Below, piece after piece: positions 32,531 to 43,260 of a stretch of DNA of 64,000 nt. Source of the stretch: Chionoecetes opilio (lineage: Eukaryota > Arthropoda > Malacostraca > Decapoda > Majidae). A model generated the notes under the pieces. That model was not told where the DNA came from. It worked only from the letters and a program-made list of their open reading frames with translations, and made no database searches. Each line of letters begins with the position of its first letter. Position 1 is the stretch's first letter. Position numbers and translations under genes: made by a program. The stretch covers positions 20,325-84,324 of the forward strand of contig JACEEZ010020434.1 in NCBI GenBank assembly GCA_016584305.1. The letters run 5' to 3'.

Positions 32531-33885
32531 TATATGGATTTTACCTAAGGTTGTACGATAACAATCTGAAAAATGTAATTCTGGTGGCTCGGTTACGACA
32601 ATATGTAGCCTACAAAATTAAAATCACCTGGACGATGTACAATGATTCAGATGCGCAAGAGATGAGTTTGTGGGCAGTGGAAGAGGGCTGCGCACCCCTC
32701 CCTTTCCCTTACCTACCTACCCTCCGAGTCTATTGTATCACACCCCCGGCAGCACCGAGATCTTCTCTTCCGAGCCCCCTTCACACACATTCCATAATGG
32801 AAACCACGAATGCTGCCAACAATGCACGTGCGCAGCGCCCGTCATGAGCCTGGTTATGGGTCCATCATGACCGATCCGTGAAGCTTGTGGACAACGCTCG
32901 GCGAAGCCACGAAAAGTAGTGCGTGCACTAAAAAAATCGGAAGCTCCCTGATTTCGTACCAACGCAGCGTATCGTAAGTCTATCATGATGCTATCGTTAT
33001 CTAAGTAGCAGCGTCGGACACTATCATGATCGTTGGTACATCCACTCGCCCCTTCTCGTATGTTTATCTTGACGACAAGAAACCGTTCGAACGCGCGCCT
33101 TCCCCACCTTTTTTGCCCTCTACCGCCTTCCCCCTTTATCATTCCCTCCACGCACCCCCGACTACCTTCCCCCTACTTCACACCACACGTGAATGACACT
33201 CCCCCGTGACTCCCTACCCATACTCCCATCAGCACGGGTAACACCCCCACCCCACCAACCACAAGCCTTTTCCACCCCCCCTTCCCCACCAACACCAAAC
33301 ACCCCCTTCTTATTACAACCCCCCTCCCCCGTTCCCCCCATTCCCCATCACCAACACAACCCTGTCTCCACTTCATCTCTATAGTCCCCCCTTCCTTCTC
33401 CATTACCATGGCAACCCCCCACCCACGTGTGGGGCTAGCTCTTGACCACTATTGTGGTACGTTTCATGGCACGTCATGGCACTGTCTCTGGGGTGATCGG
33501 AGTTAATCGTGACGACAAACTGGACCGTTTATTTTCCATTCGTGACATAGTCTTACAGCTGTATGACTTACGGACCGTCATGACACATACATTACAGCAG
33601 AGTGGCATTGTTGTGAGGGCTATCGTAGTTTGCCTTTTTTTTGTGGTTTAAATTTCCACGATAGCATCAATAATCAAATGGTGGCGCTTATCTGGTTGAT
33701 TATGGAATGTGTGAAGGGAGCTCAAGTGATCAAGGGGAGGAGGAGGAATAACTTAAACCCAGTCATCCCTGCAAACGCAGTCACCCCTGTTTTTTCTCTC
33801 GAGCCTCGGAGAGGAGAGGAAACCAGGACTCAAGCTGGGCTACTTGCCAGCTTCCTGTCTCCCAACACAACATACCAATTGTGAG
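32531..33885. other. Unassigned, with a C-rich tract
   Basis: 33080-33430 is C- and A-rich low-complexity (CCCCCACCCC, CACCAACAC types). The open frames over it are composition artefacts. 33440-33650 is open on the plus strand without a recognised domain. No repeat ends seen. Confidence 0.4.
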
Positions 33886-33889
33886 TGTT

Positions 33890-34187
33890 ATGCATGTTGT
33901 AGGATAATTAAATGTTGCAGGTATGTTATTTTGCCGTGTTCCATTGCTCTTTCAGAGCTTTTCTACAGAATAGGTAGGACAGTGTTGGCAATATAGACGC
34001 TGTGTGTTTGTTGGGTTTGCTATAGTTTAGTTTAGCTTGAATATATATTTTTTTTAAATTTATTTTAATTGATGGTTCCTGGAACCAAACCTATATTTAC
34101 CATTAGTTATGTGTTTGTTATACGAGATTTCGCTTTACGAGTCATGCCCAGGGAACACTAACTGGTCGTATCTTTGGGACCTCCCTG
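33890..34187. mobile_element. Right-hand part of the GGGAGGTCCC Tigger-like family
   Basis: Matches 18110-18433: TAGGTAG, CAATATAGACGCTG, TTAATTGATGG.TCCTGGAAC, TATACGAG.TTTCGC and the end GGTCGTATCTTTGGGACCTC then CCTG before TA. The left half is absent. It abuts the foldback element at 34190. Confidence 0.6.
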
Positions 34188-34189
34188 TA

Positions 34190-34763
34190 TGGTATCCTTT
34201 CATGGGTGAAGCAGAAAGCTGTGCCTTCCCAGAGAGCTTAAGCACCCATTCGACCTATTCGGCCATGATATATGTTGGAGTGCTGGGGAGAGGCGGGCGG
34301 TGTGAAGCAGATTCCATTGTCTCGCTGCGGCGCTCTCACCCGTAACTCCCCGGGCCGCTCTACACATATATATGGCCGTAATAGGTCGAAAATGGGTGCT
34401 AAAGCTCTCTGGAAAGGCACCGCTTTCTTGCTGAACCCATTAAAGGATGCAAGTATATGCCATATGACAAAGGAAACATATTAGAAACACCCAAAAATTC
34501 TTCAAGTACTATATTTTTTTCTGAGTTTACGTTGTAATTGTATCAGGGGCTGGGCTGAGAAGCCGCATCGCCATGGACGTCACCAGCAAGTTTCCCGCAA
34601 AGGCTGGAATGGGGCTGTTGTTTTTTCCTGCGCTTTTTAAAAAGTCATGTTTGTAGGGAAATAAGGCGTGGAAATGAATAATTTTTTGTGGATTAGGTAT
34701 TGTGATGAATTGACCATTCAAACATTATTATCAAGAAAAAATGGGTCTGGACGATTACTTGAA
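34190..34763. mobile_element. Foldback TTAA-type element, left-truncated copy
   Basis: Collinear with the copy at 40555-41441. Arms with AGAAAGCTGTGCC...GAGAGCTTA.GCACCCAT occur inverted as ATGGGTGCTAA.GCTCTC. The GTACTATAT module is shared, and the end GGTCTGGACGATTACTT lies at 34746-34762. The terminal module inside that end (AAGTCATGTTTGTAGGGAAATAAGG) matches the inverted left terminus of the 40555 copy, so the orientation is reversed. No coding capacity. Confidence 0.65.
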
Positions 34764-34926
34764 TGTCATTTGAAAAAGCAATTAAATGAGCATCATGTTT
34801 CATCCAGTGATATGACTTGTCCTTTTTTATTTATTATCTCCCCATCATGGAAGTTTGTTTTTTGCTCCTTTGCCTCATAATTTCAGTGAGAGTCTTATTC
34901 ACATTTTTGATCCCCAATTTTCACAG

Positions 34927-35075
34927 ATGATGGAGGATGATCAGCGTGAACAAGCCACGAGGAGAAGATTGAAAGGGCATCCACTACATCATCTCAAGGC
35001 GGTGAGAAAGAAGAGGCGATTAGAAGAAAACAAGATAGAATTCATTAAAAGAGTTTTATCTGTGACTAACTGAGG
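34927..35075 (+). CDS. Possible 5' coding exon upstream of the zinc-finger array
   Basis: A good acceptor-like context (pyrimidines then TTTTCACAG at 34918-34926) is followed directly by ATGATGGAGGATGATCAG. The frame encodes a basic peptide beginning MMEDDQREQATRRR, then KKRRLEENK, ending VLSVTN and a TGA at 35071-35073. A donor-like GAGGTGAGA overlaps the stop (GT at 35075). The tight stop/donor overlap and the downstream fingers make an initial exon of a zinc-finger gene plausible but unproven. A chance frame is the alternative. Confidence 0.3.
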
Positions 35076-35349
35076 TGAGACAGAGAAACACAATGTGACT
35101 TACCTCAGTAGTGAAGTGTGTTAGGGTAGAGACTCACTAGTAATTAGATCTTTTCATCATTAAATTGAAATAACGAGTTTGTATTTACTATGTGTAGATG
35201 TGATGTAGTTGACTGAGAAGCAGGAGCAGAATGAGTGACTAAATCAAGCGTGCATAACCAAAAATTTGTGGTGAGAGAAGTGTGGTAAGGTGAATGAACA
35301 ATAAAACGTACATACAGGAAAAATAAAGTGACACCTGGGTATTAAGAGA

Positions 35350-36648
35350 TATGAGTGTGAAGTGTGGGTAAGAGGCTGACTGAGAGAGGCAGTCTGAAAG
35401 AAACACATGTCATCCGTCTGGGCATCAAGAACTTTGAAGTGCACCGAAGTTGGCAAACTCTTCACCGAGAAAAGAACTATGACAAACACATCATCATTCA
35501 CACTGGGAGAAGAGGTTACAATTGTGAGGTGTGTGGCCGTGCGTTCACCCAGCAGGGCACCCCACCGCACACCGCTTAACATACTCCAATGAAAAACACC
35601 ATCAAGTGTGACGAAGTGCGGGAAAGGATTCGCAGTCAATGGCCGGCATGACAATACACCTAGTCGGGCACACAGGATGAGAGAAATAAGAGGGAAGGAG
35701 TGTCGGCAAACCTTCGCTCGGCGGTCTAAACCTCACCAAGCACGGATCATTCACACGGGATCAAGAAGTACAGGTGTGAGGGAATGCGGGACAAGTTACT
35801 CACAGCGGTACAACTGACCAAGCACCTGATGGACTCACAGAAGGGAGAGACGTAAGGTTAGTGAAGTTTGCATTGCTACCTTCATCACAAGGTTGCTTGG
35901 CCCCAGCACATGCTAAACCATCCAGAGGCCTAGGATCTTCAAGTGTGAGGTGTGTGAGAAGACATTCAACAAGAAGAGTACCCTGAACACACATGTGCTC
36001 ATCCACGCCGGCGTCAAGAACTTTGCCTGTGATGAGTGTGGCAAAACTTTCACGCAGAAAGGAGCGCGAGACACCCACCTCCTCATTCACTCAGGCATCA
36101 AGAAGCACAAATGTGAGATGTGTGGTAAGGCCTTCAGCCAAAAATTCTCCCTCAACAAACACATGTTGCTTCATGCCGATGTGAAAAGATTGGAGTGCGA
36201 CAAGTGTGAGCAAATTCTTCCATCAAAAAAGGATCTCCAGACACACTGACAGGCACATACCACTGAGAATTTGAAGTGTGAAATTTGTGGCAAGACTTTT
36301 TCCACCGGGAACTCCCTCAGCAGACACACGCTGGTACTTGCAGAGAGGAGGTTTGAGTGCAAGGAATGTGGGAAGTTGTACTGCCAACGATCCCTCTTGG
36401 CACAGCACTCTATAGAACACACAGACCAGAGGTTAATGAGTTGCGTGGACTGTGGACAGGTGTACCCTAAGGAGAATGGCCTTGTGCCTCACACTTGCCT
36501 TCTCGTGCAGGACACGGTGCTCATGAGGGACTCGGAGGGTGCAGGTGAAGGGCGAGAGACAGTGAGTGGAGAGGAGGATGTGAGTGCAGGGGAAGATGAA
36601 AAGAGAGTGATTAAGGAGGAAAATGTGATTGCAGGGAAGAGAAAATGA
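35350..36648 (+). pseudogene. C2H2 zinc-finger protein gene or pseudogene
   Basis: From 35923 to 36648 one frame encodes seven C2H2 fingers. The first three (CEVCEKTF, CDECGKTF, CEMCGKAF) have the normal C-x2-C-x12-H-x3-H layout, joined by HAGVKNF- and HSGIKKH-type linkers. Finger 4 has TGA (36247-36249) between its two histidines. Finger 5 lacks a canonical second His, 6 is intact, and 7 has HTC in place of H-x3-H. An acidic/basic tail ends at a stop at 36648. Upstream (35350-35820) more finger pieces appear in shifted frames (CEVCGRAFTQQ, CGKGFAVN, CRQTFARR). Fingers of this type bind DNA in the nucleus. Whether one stop is a sequencing error is open; the 5' half looks decayed. Confidence 0.7.
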
Positions 36649-36660
36649 GTGAACATGAGA

Positions 36661-37276
36661 GATTGACTACAGGGGATATTAGTGTAAAGAGAAAAAGGAA
36701 ATTAATGTAGGAGTTAGAGTTAGTGCAAGGGAAGAGGAAATGAGCGTAGACAGGAGGAGGGGGAAGGGAGGGAGTGATAAGAGGAGCTGATAGGTAACCC
36801 TTCAAGAACACCTCACACATAGCACTCATGAAGGCTGTACAACCTCCCTCATAACTCAAGCTGTAAATTTGGTTTGTTTCTGAACATTTGCAGCATTCAA
36901 AGTAGTGGATGAGTAAATCTGAAAATGGATTTAGTCTTTTTGATTATACGTACTCATATTGTTAATATCTCTCTCTCTTTCCGTAATTGAATTATACGAT
37001 CAACAGTATGGTTGGAAGGCGATGGTAATCATGGAGGATCTAAGCACCTCATACACTAATAACAATTTGCCGTGAATGCTATACTGATAGATAAGGAAAG
37101 TTGAAATCCACGTTGATTGTATAGAAATCTGCTTTAATGTGCTGCCATACTAGATTACGATACATTGCATATATGTGTGGGATCCAGGGACGGATTGGGG
37201 ACCCTAAACCAGCCCGGGACAGACTAGACAGCTACCGGCCCTATCTTACAAACTTCAGTCATGAAAAAAATGTAGT
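36661..37276. other. Unassigned 3' flank of the zinc-finger locus
   Basis: No canonical polyadenylation signal close to the stop, no repeat end, and no coding signal beyond short frames. Confidence 0.35.
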
Positions 37277-37277
37277 A

Positions 37278-37739
37278 CAGGTTGAAGTTCCCAAACTCGG
37301 CAACCTTGGGACCAGCGCTGAGCCGAGTAATGGAATTTTCTGACTTTTAGAACGTAGATATATTAAGGGGAAAAAAAGCATCCAACTTCTTCAAAAGGTC
37401 AATTTTCTCAGAAATAGTTAACACATTGTTCTTCCTTTTCTTTTCACTTCCACCAGTAGGTGTTCCTGGACGTTTGGGAGCCATAATACCAATAACAGAC
37501 CTGTAGAAGTACACAAAATAACAGTGTACACAACTCTACAGTCACAACACCACTGAACAATAACAACAAACAAATCGGCAGGAGAAACCAAGCGGCCTAG
37601 TGTGGTGGCACCCAGCGGCCGACCCGGCAACTACACGCCGGGTTTTGGGTGTTCTGCCGTGTTTTGGAAAATCCGGAACCATAGCAGAGTTTTAGGTGTT
37701 GCCGAGTCTTGGGATGCCGAGTTTGGGAACTTCAACCTG
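37278..37739. mobile_element. Tigger-like MITE with CAGGTTGAAGTTCCC ends, copy 1
   Basis: TA-flanked (37276-37277 and 37740-37741). The left end CAGGTTGAAGTTCCCAAACT is the inverse of the right end AGTTTGGGAACTTCAACCTG, a 20-base perfect match. CGGCAAC...CTTGGG subterminal motifs recur (GCCGAGTCTTGGGATGCCGAG). The interior has AGTACACAAAATA and a GCACC(C/T)AGCG block. No ORF of note. Second copy at 39216. Confidence 0.85.
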
Positions 37740-37741
37740 TA

Positions 37742-38119
37742 CCCCTGTATAAAAGATTATAACATTGATTTCATCTCAACTAGGTAAACAGAAAAATGTT
37801 GAATTAACGGTATTCAAACCAAATAATATATCATATATACCACACTTGTATATTTGTTTCCATAGTTCTTGTATGAAAGTGCATTTTCACAGTCTGAAAA
37901 GCTAGTTAAGCAATAAGTCTAGATCCACGCAATAAGCCCAGTCATTCATGAACCATTTACAAAACATTTACATTCTAAACTGGACTGGGCCTCAACACAG
38001 CTGCTGATCATCCCGCCACACAATCCACTTGACTATAAACATGCACATTTCTCATACTTCCCATCAATATAATCACTCATTTGAAATTTACGTTATGATA
38101 CGACTTTGGGTCTGATCAT
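37742..38119. other. Unassigned; possibly decayed 5' region of the following LINE
   Basis: The part nearest 38120 may encode endonuclease sequence upstream of GDFN, but no motif is clear enough to call. Confidence 0.3.
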
Positions 38120-38995
38120 TAATTAGTTATTACTTGGCGATTTCAATGTTCATCACCACCTATTGCTATCATCTTTCACTGACCAACTTGCTGAAGAAGC
38201 CTATAATTTTTCTATCCTCCAAAACCTAGAGCAGCTGGTGCAGCACCCTACCCGCATTCCTTCCTGACCGCCCGGGAGACACGCCCGACATAATCGATCT
38301 TTCCTAACTACTAACCCGTCTGCTTACTGTGTGAAACTATTCTCTCTGTTGGGTTCCTAATGATCACAATCTTATCTCTGTAACCTGTCGTATCGCTCTG
38401 GGGCTGCCCTGGGACCCACCTAAGCGGATGTGCTTCTGGCATTTCAATTCAGCTAAGTAAGAGGACCTAAGACTCTGATTTTCCATGTAATGATTATTGC
38501 CTCCATGTCAGAGACCCATCTCTTTGTGCAGATCACATAACTTTCATTGTCTCTGCATGGAGGCATACATTCTATACACTTTCTCTAATCCTAAAGCCCG
38601 TCAACTTTGGTTTAACTCTGTTTGTTATCATGCTGTACAAGATAGAGAGGCGGCTCACAGACGGTACAGTAACGAACCATCTCCTGAAATTCATGCCCTT
38701 TATATTTCTGCCCATAATCATGCCAAATATTTTCTTCAACTTACCAAATACACATTCATTTATAGAAAATATCAAAATTTTTTTAATCAAACTCATCTTG
38801 TGATTTTTGGCATCTAGCTAAAAACATCTCTAACAATTTTTTCTTCTTCATATTTTGCTCCCATGCTTCTCCCGGATGGCTCCACAGCAGTCTCATCTAT
38901 TTCTAAAGCTGAACTTTGTGCTCAAACCCTTGCTAAAAATTCCACTCGTGTTGATGAATTCCTCATTTTCCTCCATCCTCTGACAATGTTATTAA

Positions 38996-40028
38996 CCCTT
39001 TCACGTACAAATGACGTCTTTGAGTGTCATCCGGTACGTGTAGGCCATACGTACAAATGACGTCTTTGAGCGTCATCCAAAAATAATATTTTAAAATATT
39101 TATTAAAAATCTTAAAAAGCGCGCTGGTTGACGTGAGATTCACTTGACGTTGGAGCGAATTACAATATATTATTTAAATATATTTGTATAATATAATATT
39201 ATAATATATTATATACAGTGAATTTCCAACTCGGCAACTCTTGGGCCATCGCTGAGCCGAGTAATGGAATTATCCGACTTATTGAAAGTAATTATTATAG
39301 GGAAAAAAAGCAATTTTTCAGAAATAGTTAACATGTTTTCTCTTTTCTTTCACTTCCGACCAGTAGGTGTTCTGACGTTTGGGACCTTATACCAATAACA
39401 ACCTGTAGTAAGTACACAAAATAATGTTACACAACTCTACAGTCAAACCACTGAACATTAACACAAACAAACGCGGGCAACCAAGCGGCCTATGGGTGCA
39501 CCTAGCGCCGACCCGCAACTACGCGCCGGGTTTTGGGTGTTCTGCGTGTTTTGGAAAATCTGGAACAAGCCGTTTTGGGTGTTGCCGAGTCTTGGGATGC
39601 CGAGTTTTGGGAAACTTCAAACCGTGATGCAATTGTATTAAAAAAAAACTTTACGCTATCTTTCCTTCGTTGTATGGCTTTATTTTTGAGCGAATACAAT
39701 ATATTATACTTCATTGAAAGGAATTTATTCACTATTGTCATAGAGAAAATCTTTTATGTGATAAGTTGATTTGCATATTATTTGTGCCGCAGATGTATTA
39801 TTATTTATTTTGTCCTTCTATCTCAGGTTTTGTAAGTTATTTTCACGCTAGCGTATTTTTTTGAACTTGTATGATATAGGAATGATCTACTTATAACTAA
39901 CATAATTGCTCGATACCTTTGATAGTTTGTTTCTAGACGCGGTGAAGTACAAACTTTTTCCCGCGCGTGACATTTCGGTGAAATGGCTTTACCGGACAAC
40001 AAAAGTGAATGACATGTGACGTGAAGGG
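38996..40028. mobile_element. piggyBac-like MITE in the LINE
   Basis: TTAA at 38992-38995 and 40029-40032. The left end CCCTTTCACGTACAAATGAC and the right end CATGTGACGTGAAGGG are inverted over CCCTTTCACGT / ACGTGAAGGG. CCCT beside TTAA is the piggyBac terminus style. Subterminal GACGTCTTTGAG.GTCATCC is duplicated (39012-39032 and 39058-39080). No transposase. A further MITE lies inside. The flanking LINE frame NVIKILRND spans the site when the element and one TTAA are ignored. Confidence 0.8.
39216..39625. mobile_element. Tigger-like MITE, copy 2, nested in the piggyBac-like MITE
   Basis: Collinear with 37278-37739: CAACTCGGCAAC, GCTGAGCCGAGTAATGGAAT, AGTACACAAAATA, GCGCCGACCCGCAACTA, GCCGAGTCTTGGGATGCCG. 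The outer ends are more decayed (CAGTGAATTTCC and GGGAAACTTCAAACCGTG). It sits after an AT-rich TATAATAT tract with a TA at the border. Confidence 0.75.
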
Positions 40029-40554
40029 TTAAGATCCTTCGTAATGATGTTTTATCCTTTCTGGACTAGATCCTGGAAGGTACGATCCTGACGGATCCTT
40101 CCTATTGCTCTCAAAACTGGACTTCTGTGCTTGCACCCTGGCGTGGTGAAACTTTTCGTCTTTGTCTCTACTTCCACCTTTCCTTCTTGCTGGAAGTTTG
40201 TTCACATTCAACCTGTCCCTAAGAAGAGTGACCGTTCTAACTCTTCTCATCCTATAGCTTTGACTTACTGCCTTTCTAAAGTTTTTGAATCTATACTTAA
40301 TAAAAAGATTTTTAAGCATCTATCTGCTCACAATCTTCAATCTGATCGTCAGTACAGTTTCCGTAAAGGGCGATCTACTAGCGATCTTCTAGCTTCCCTA
40401 ACTGAATCTTGGTCATCCTCCTTTAGGGGATTCGGTGAAACTTTTGCAGTTGCCCTTGACATATCAAAAGCTTTTGATAGAGTCTGGCACAAATCTATAA
40501 TTTCCAAACTACCCTCATTCGGTTTCTATCCTTCTCTCTTCACCTTCATTTTAA

Positions 40555-41441
40555 AGTAATCGTCCAGACCCATTTTTTCTTTGCATAATTATGTTGAATG
40601 TTCATTCAAAATACCTAATCCACAAAAAATAATTCATTTCCACGCCATATTTCCCTAAAAACATGACTTTTGTAAAATGCGCAGGAAAAACAACAGCTTC
40701 ATTCCAGCCATGGCGCGAAACTTGCTGGTGATGTCACATTTGGTAGCTTCCCAGCCCTGCCTGATACAAATACACAGAGAATCAGAAATAAATATAGTAC
40801 TTGAAGAATTTTGGGTGTTTCTGATATATATTTTTTGCGATATGGCATATACTTGTATCCTTCATGGATACAGCAAGAAAGCTGTGCCTTTGCAGAGAGC
40901 TTAGCACCCATTTCTTCTGACCTATTTGACCTTGATATGTGTGTGCAGTGCCTGGCAGTGGCGGGTGAGAGGAGCGCGACAAGACAGTGTGTTTCACACC
41001 GCGCTCCTCTCACCCGCCACTGCTAGGCGCTGCACACACATATCAAGGTCAAATAGGTCGGAAATGGGTGCTAAGCTCTCTGCAAAGGCACAGCTTTCTT
41101 GCTGTATCCATGAAGGATGCAAGTATATGGCATATTGCAAAAAAAAAATATCAGAAACACCCAGAATTCTTCAAGTACTATATTTATTTCTGATTCTCTG
41201 TGTATTTGTATCAGGGCAGGGCTGGGAAGCTTCCGAATGTGACGTCGCTGAGCCGTGGTGTGTCGTCTGCTGGTCGTCAGTTTTGTTTTGAGAGCTCGGG
41301 GAATTTACAGATTTTGAATGCGGATCATTTAAAAACGGGTGACTGGATGCAAAAAGTGACAACATATTGTCGATATACTCGATCATGGCTATATTTTGAC
41401 TGCATTAAATCAGGAATGATGAAATGGTCTGGACGATTACT
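40555..41441. mobile_element. TTAA-flanked foldback element in the LINE RT
   Basis: Perfect 16-base inverted ends, AGTAATCGTCCAGACC (40555-40570) and its complement (41426-41441), with TTAA on both sides (40551-40554, 41442-41445). TA duplication with one more terminal base is an equivalent reading. The interior folds back: about 40780-40985 is inverted at about 41000-41195, sharing TCAAGTACTATATTTATTTC / GGGTGCTAAGCTCTCTGCAA / CTCTCACCCGCCACTG, with the axis near 40990. The outermost 200 bases on each side are unrelated. Other copies lie at 20081 and 34190. No coding capacity. Confidence 0.85.
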
Positions 41442-42819
41442 TTAAGTTTCCTTTCAAACCGTTCTATTGCAGCTACTGTAGACGGACATTGTTTTTCTCC
41501 TAAGTCTATCAATAGTGGTGTTCCTCAGGGTTCTGTCCTATCAATCACTATTTCTATTAGTCATTAATGATCTTCTAAGTCTAACTCAATACCCTATCCA
41601 CTCCTTCGCTGATGATTCTACCCTGCATTTTTCAACGTTGTTCATTAGGCGTCCAACTCAACAGGAAATAAGTGACTCACGGAGAGATGCCACAGAGTGC
41701 CTAACTTCTGACCTTTTTATAATTTCTGTTTGGGACAAGCAAACCTAGCTTCTTTTGTTCAATGACTCAAAAACCCAATCTCCTCACCTATTTACTCGAC
41801 AAAACCTACAAGACAACTATCCCTTACTTCTTCAATGACACTCAACTGTCTTCTTCTTCTACAATGAACATTCTTGGACTATTCTTTACTAAAAATTTGA
41901 ACTAAATCTCACATCTCATCTCTTGCTTAAACAGCTTCTAAGAAGTTAGGTGTCCTCTTGCATCTGCGTTTATTTTGTTCTCCCTCCCAGTTGCTTGCTC
42001 TGTACAGGGGCCTTATCCGCCCATGTATGGAGTATGTCTCAATTGTTTAAGGGGGATCCACTCATACAGCTGTCCTAAAAAAGGGTTTGGGGTCAAAAAC
42101 TTTTGTTTCTCATTTAACTCCCCTCCTCTGACTGAAGGGCTTTCCAATCCCCTTTAAAACACCGTCGCAAGGTTGCTTCTTGCTATCTTCTATCGTTATT
42201 TTTTATGCCCCACCTGCTCATCTGAAAATTGCTAAACCCCCATGTTTCCCCCCTCTCCGGGGGCCCTCGGCCCGCCATAGCGTTCTACTCATTCTCCCCC
42301 CTATTCATCCCTCTTCCAATGCAAAGAGTTAGCAAGTATCTTTACTCTTCCAATTTCCCTTCACTGGTAAAGACTTAAACCCCTCTTTTTTGTTTTATTC
42401 TTCCCCCTTCCTACGACATTTTTTTTTAGGAGAGGAGTAACAAGACCCCTCCCCCAAATAAAATTGGGGTCCCCCCCTTTTTATATTCTTTTTTAGTTTT
42501 CCAAAAACTGGTAACTAAGGGGGGCTTATTTTTTTCCTTGGTGTCGTTTGTGGTGTTAAAAAAAATTACATTACCAAAGGAGGTATGTGGCCCGTTTGGG
42601 GCCATTAAAAAAAACAGGGTTTTTTGTGGACCAGGGTTTCCAAAAGGAGGGTTTTTAGGGCCCAAGGGTAGCTGGCTCTAAAGTCTTCTATAAAATGCGC
42701 TAGAATTTTTTGAATTATAATATTATCCTCCATGTAAAAAAAACAGCTGAAACTCTCTTTTCTTCCCTATAAATTTGCTTCATAAAAAAGTTTTTTACCT
42801 ATTATTTCGGGGACCCAAG

Positions 42820-43260
42820 GGGTTTTTTTTATTTTTTTTTTTTTTTTGTTATTTTTTTTTTTTTTTTTTTTTATTATTATTTTTTTAAATTGTTTTTTTT
42901 TACCTTTTTGGGCCTATAGCGCCTTAGGGAGTGGTGGACCCCGGCTCGGATGGAAGGCTCTGGAGGGTTTCCTTTAGGGCCCGTGAGGTTTTTGGGCCTC
43001 GCCGGGGGTGGCGCAGGCAGTGAAAAGGCGCAGGCAGCTTTTAGTGACGCCTGTGATTAGAGGTCCCTGCCCGCCCCTTTTTGTCCTCCCAGCACTCGCA
43101 ATCGAAGCTAAAAGGGTTGGGTGGGGCCGGGGGGATGTGGGTGCTCTTAGGTCACTCGACGGGCAGAAAGGGTTTTTGGTTTTTCTTCGGGGATCGAACT
43201 CGGTTCCGAAAAACGCCAGTTTGGAGAAAGCTTTAAACCCCTCCGCTTAAACCCCCCTCC
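42820..43260 (-). mobile_element. tRNA-derived SINE, full-length copy
   Basis: Right side: complement of a tRNA-like head with GAGTTCGATCCCC (B box). The body blocks GTGATTAGAGG, TCGCAATCGAAG, GTGGCGCAGGCAG and CTATAGCGCC are shared with the copies at 19002, 55352 and 62422. Left side: T-rich tail 42820-42900. It is error-rich, with extra G and C runs. SINEs depend on LINE enzymes for copying. Confidence 0.65.

Larger units (their letters stand above)
38120..42580 (+). pseudogene. Jockey-type LINE (endonuclease + RT), split by two TTAA elements
   Basis: Endonuclease motifs GDFN (38136-38147) and N-DHNLI (38356-38376) are followed by a linker with DREAAHRRY and HNHAK. The RT opens with SDRSNSSHPIALTYCLSKVFE and continues KGRSTSDLL, ALDISKAFDRVWHKS (about 40450-40495), GVPQGSV (41517-41537) and FADDST (41605-41622). 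Downstream it decays through FNDSKTQ, LYRGLIRPCMEY-like and PPSYD pieces into the shared jockey 3' UTR (about 42420-42560). The two insertions together remove about 1.9 kb; without them the RT core reads on in frame across the second site. The 3' third has many frameshifts. It is the same family as the poly-A cargo in the composite elements. Confidence 0.8.

Noticed and set aside
33173..33409. Gly/Val/Arg-rich minus frame over the C-rich tract
   Set aside because: Composition artefact with no conserved motif.
36247..36249. TGA read as selenocysteine in the zinc finger
   Set aside because: The position is not a metal ligand, and no SECIS-like hairpin is evident; nonsense change or error is simpler.
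40780..41195. Long hairpin taken as a pre-microRNA or attenuator
   Set aside because: It belongs to a repeated foldback transposon with TTAA borders; no independent sign of an RNA gene.
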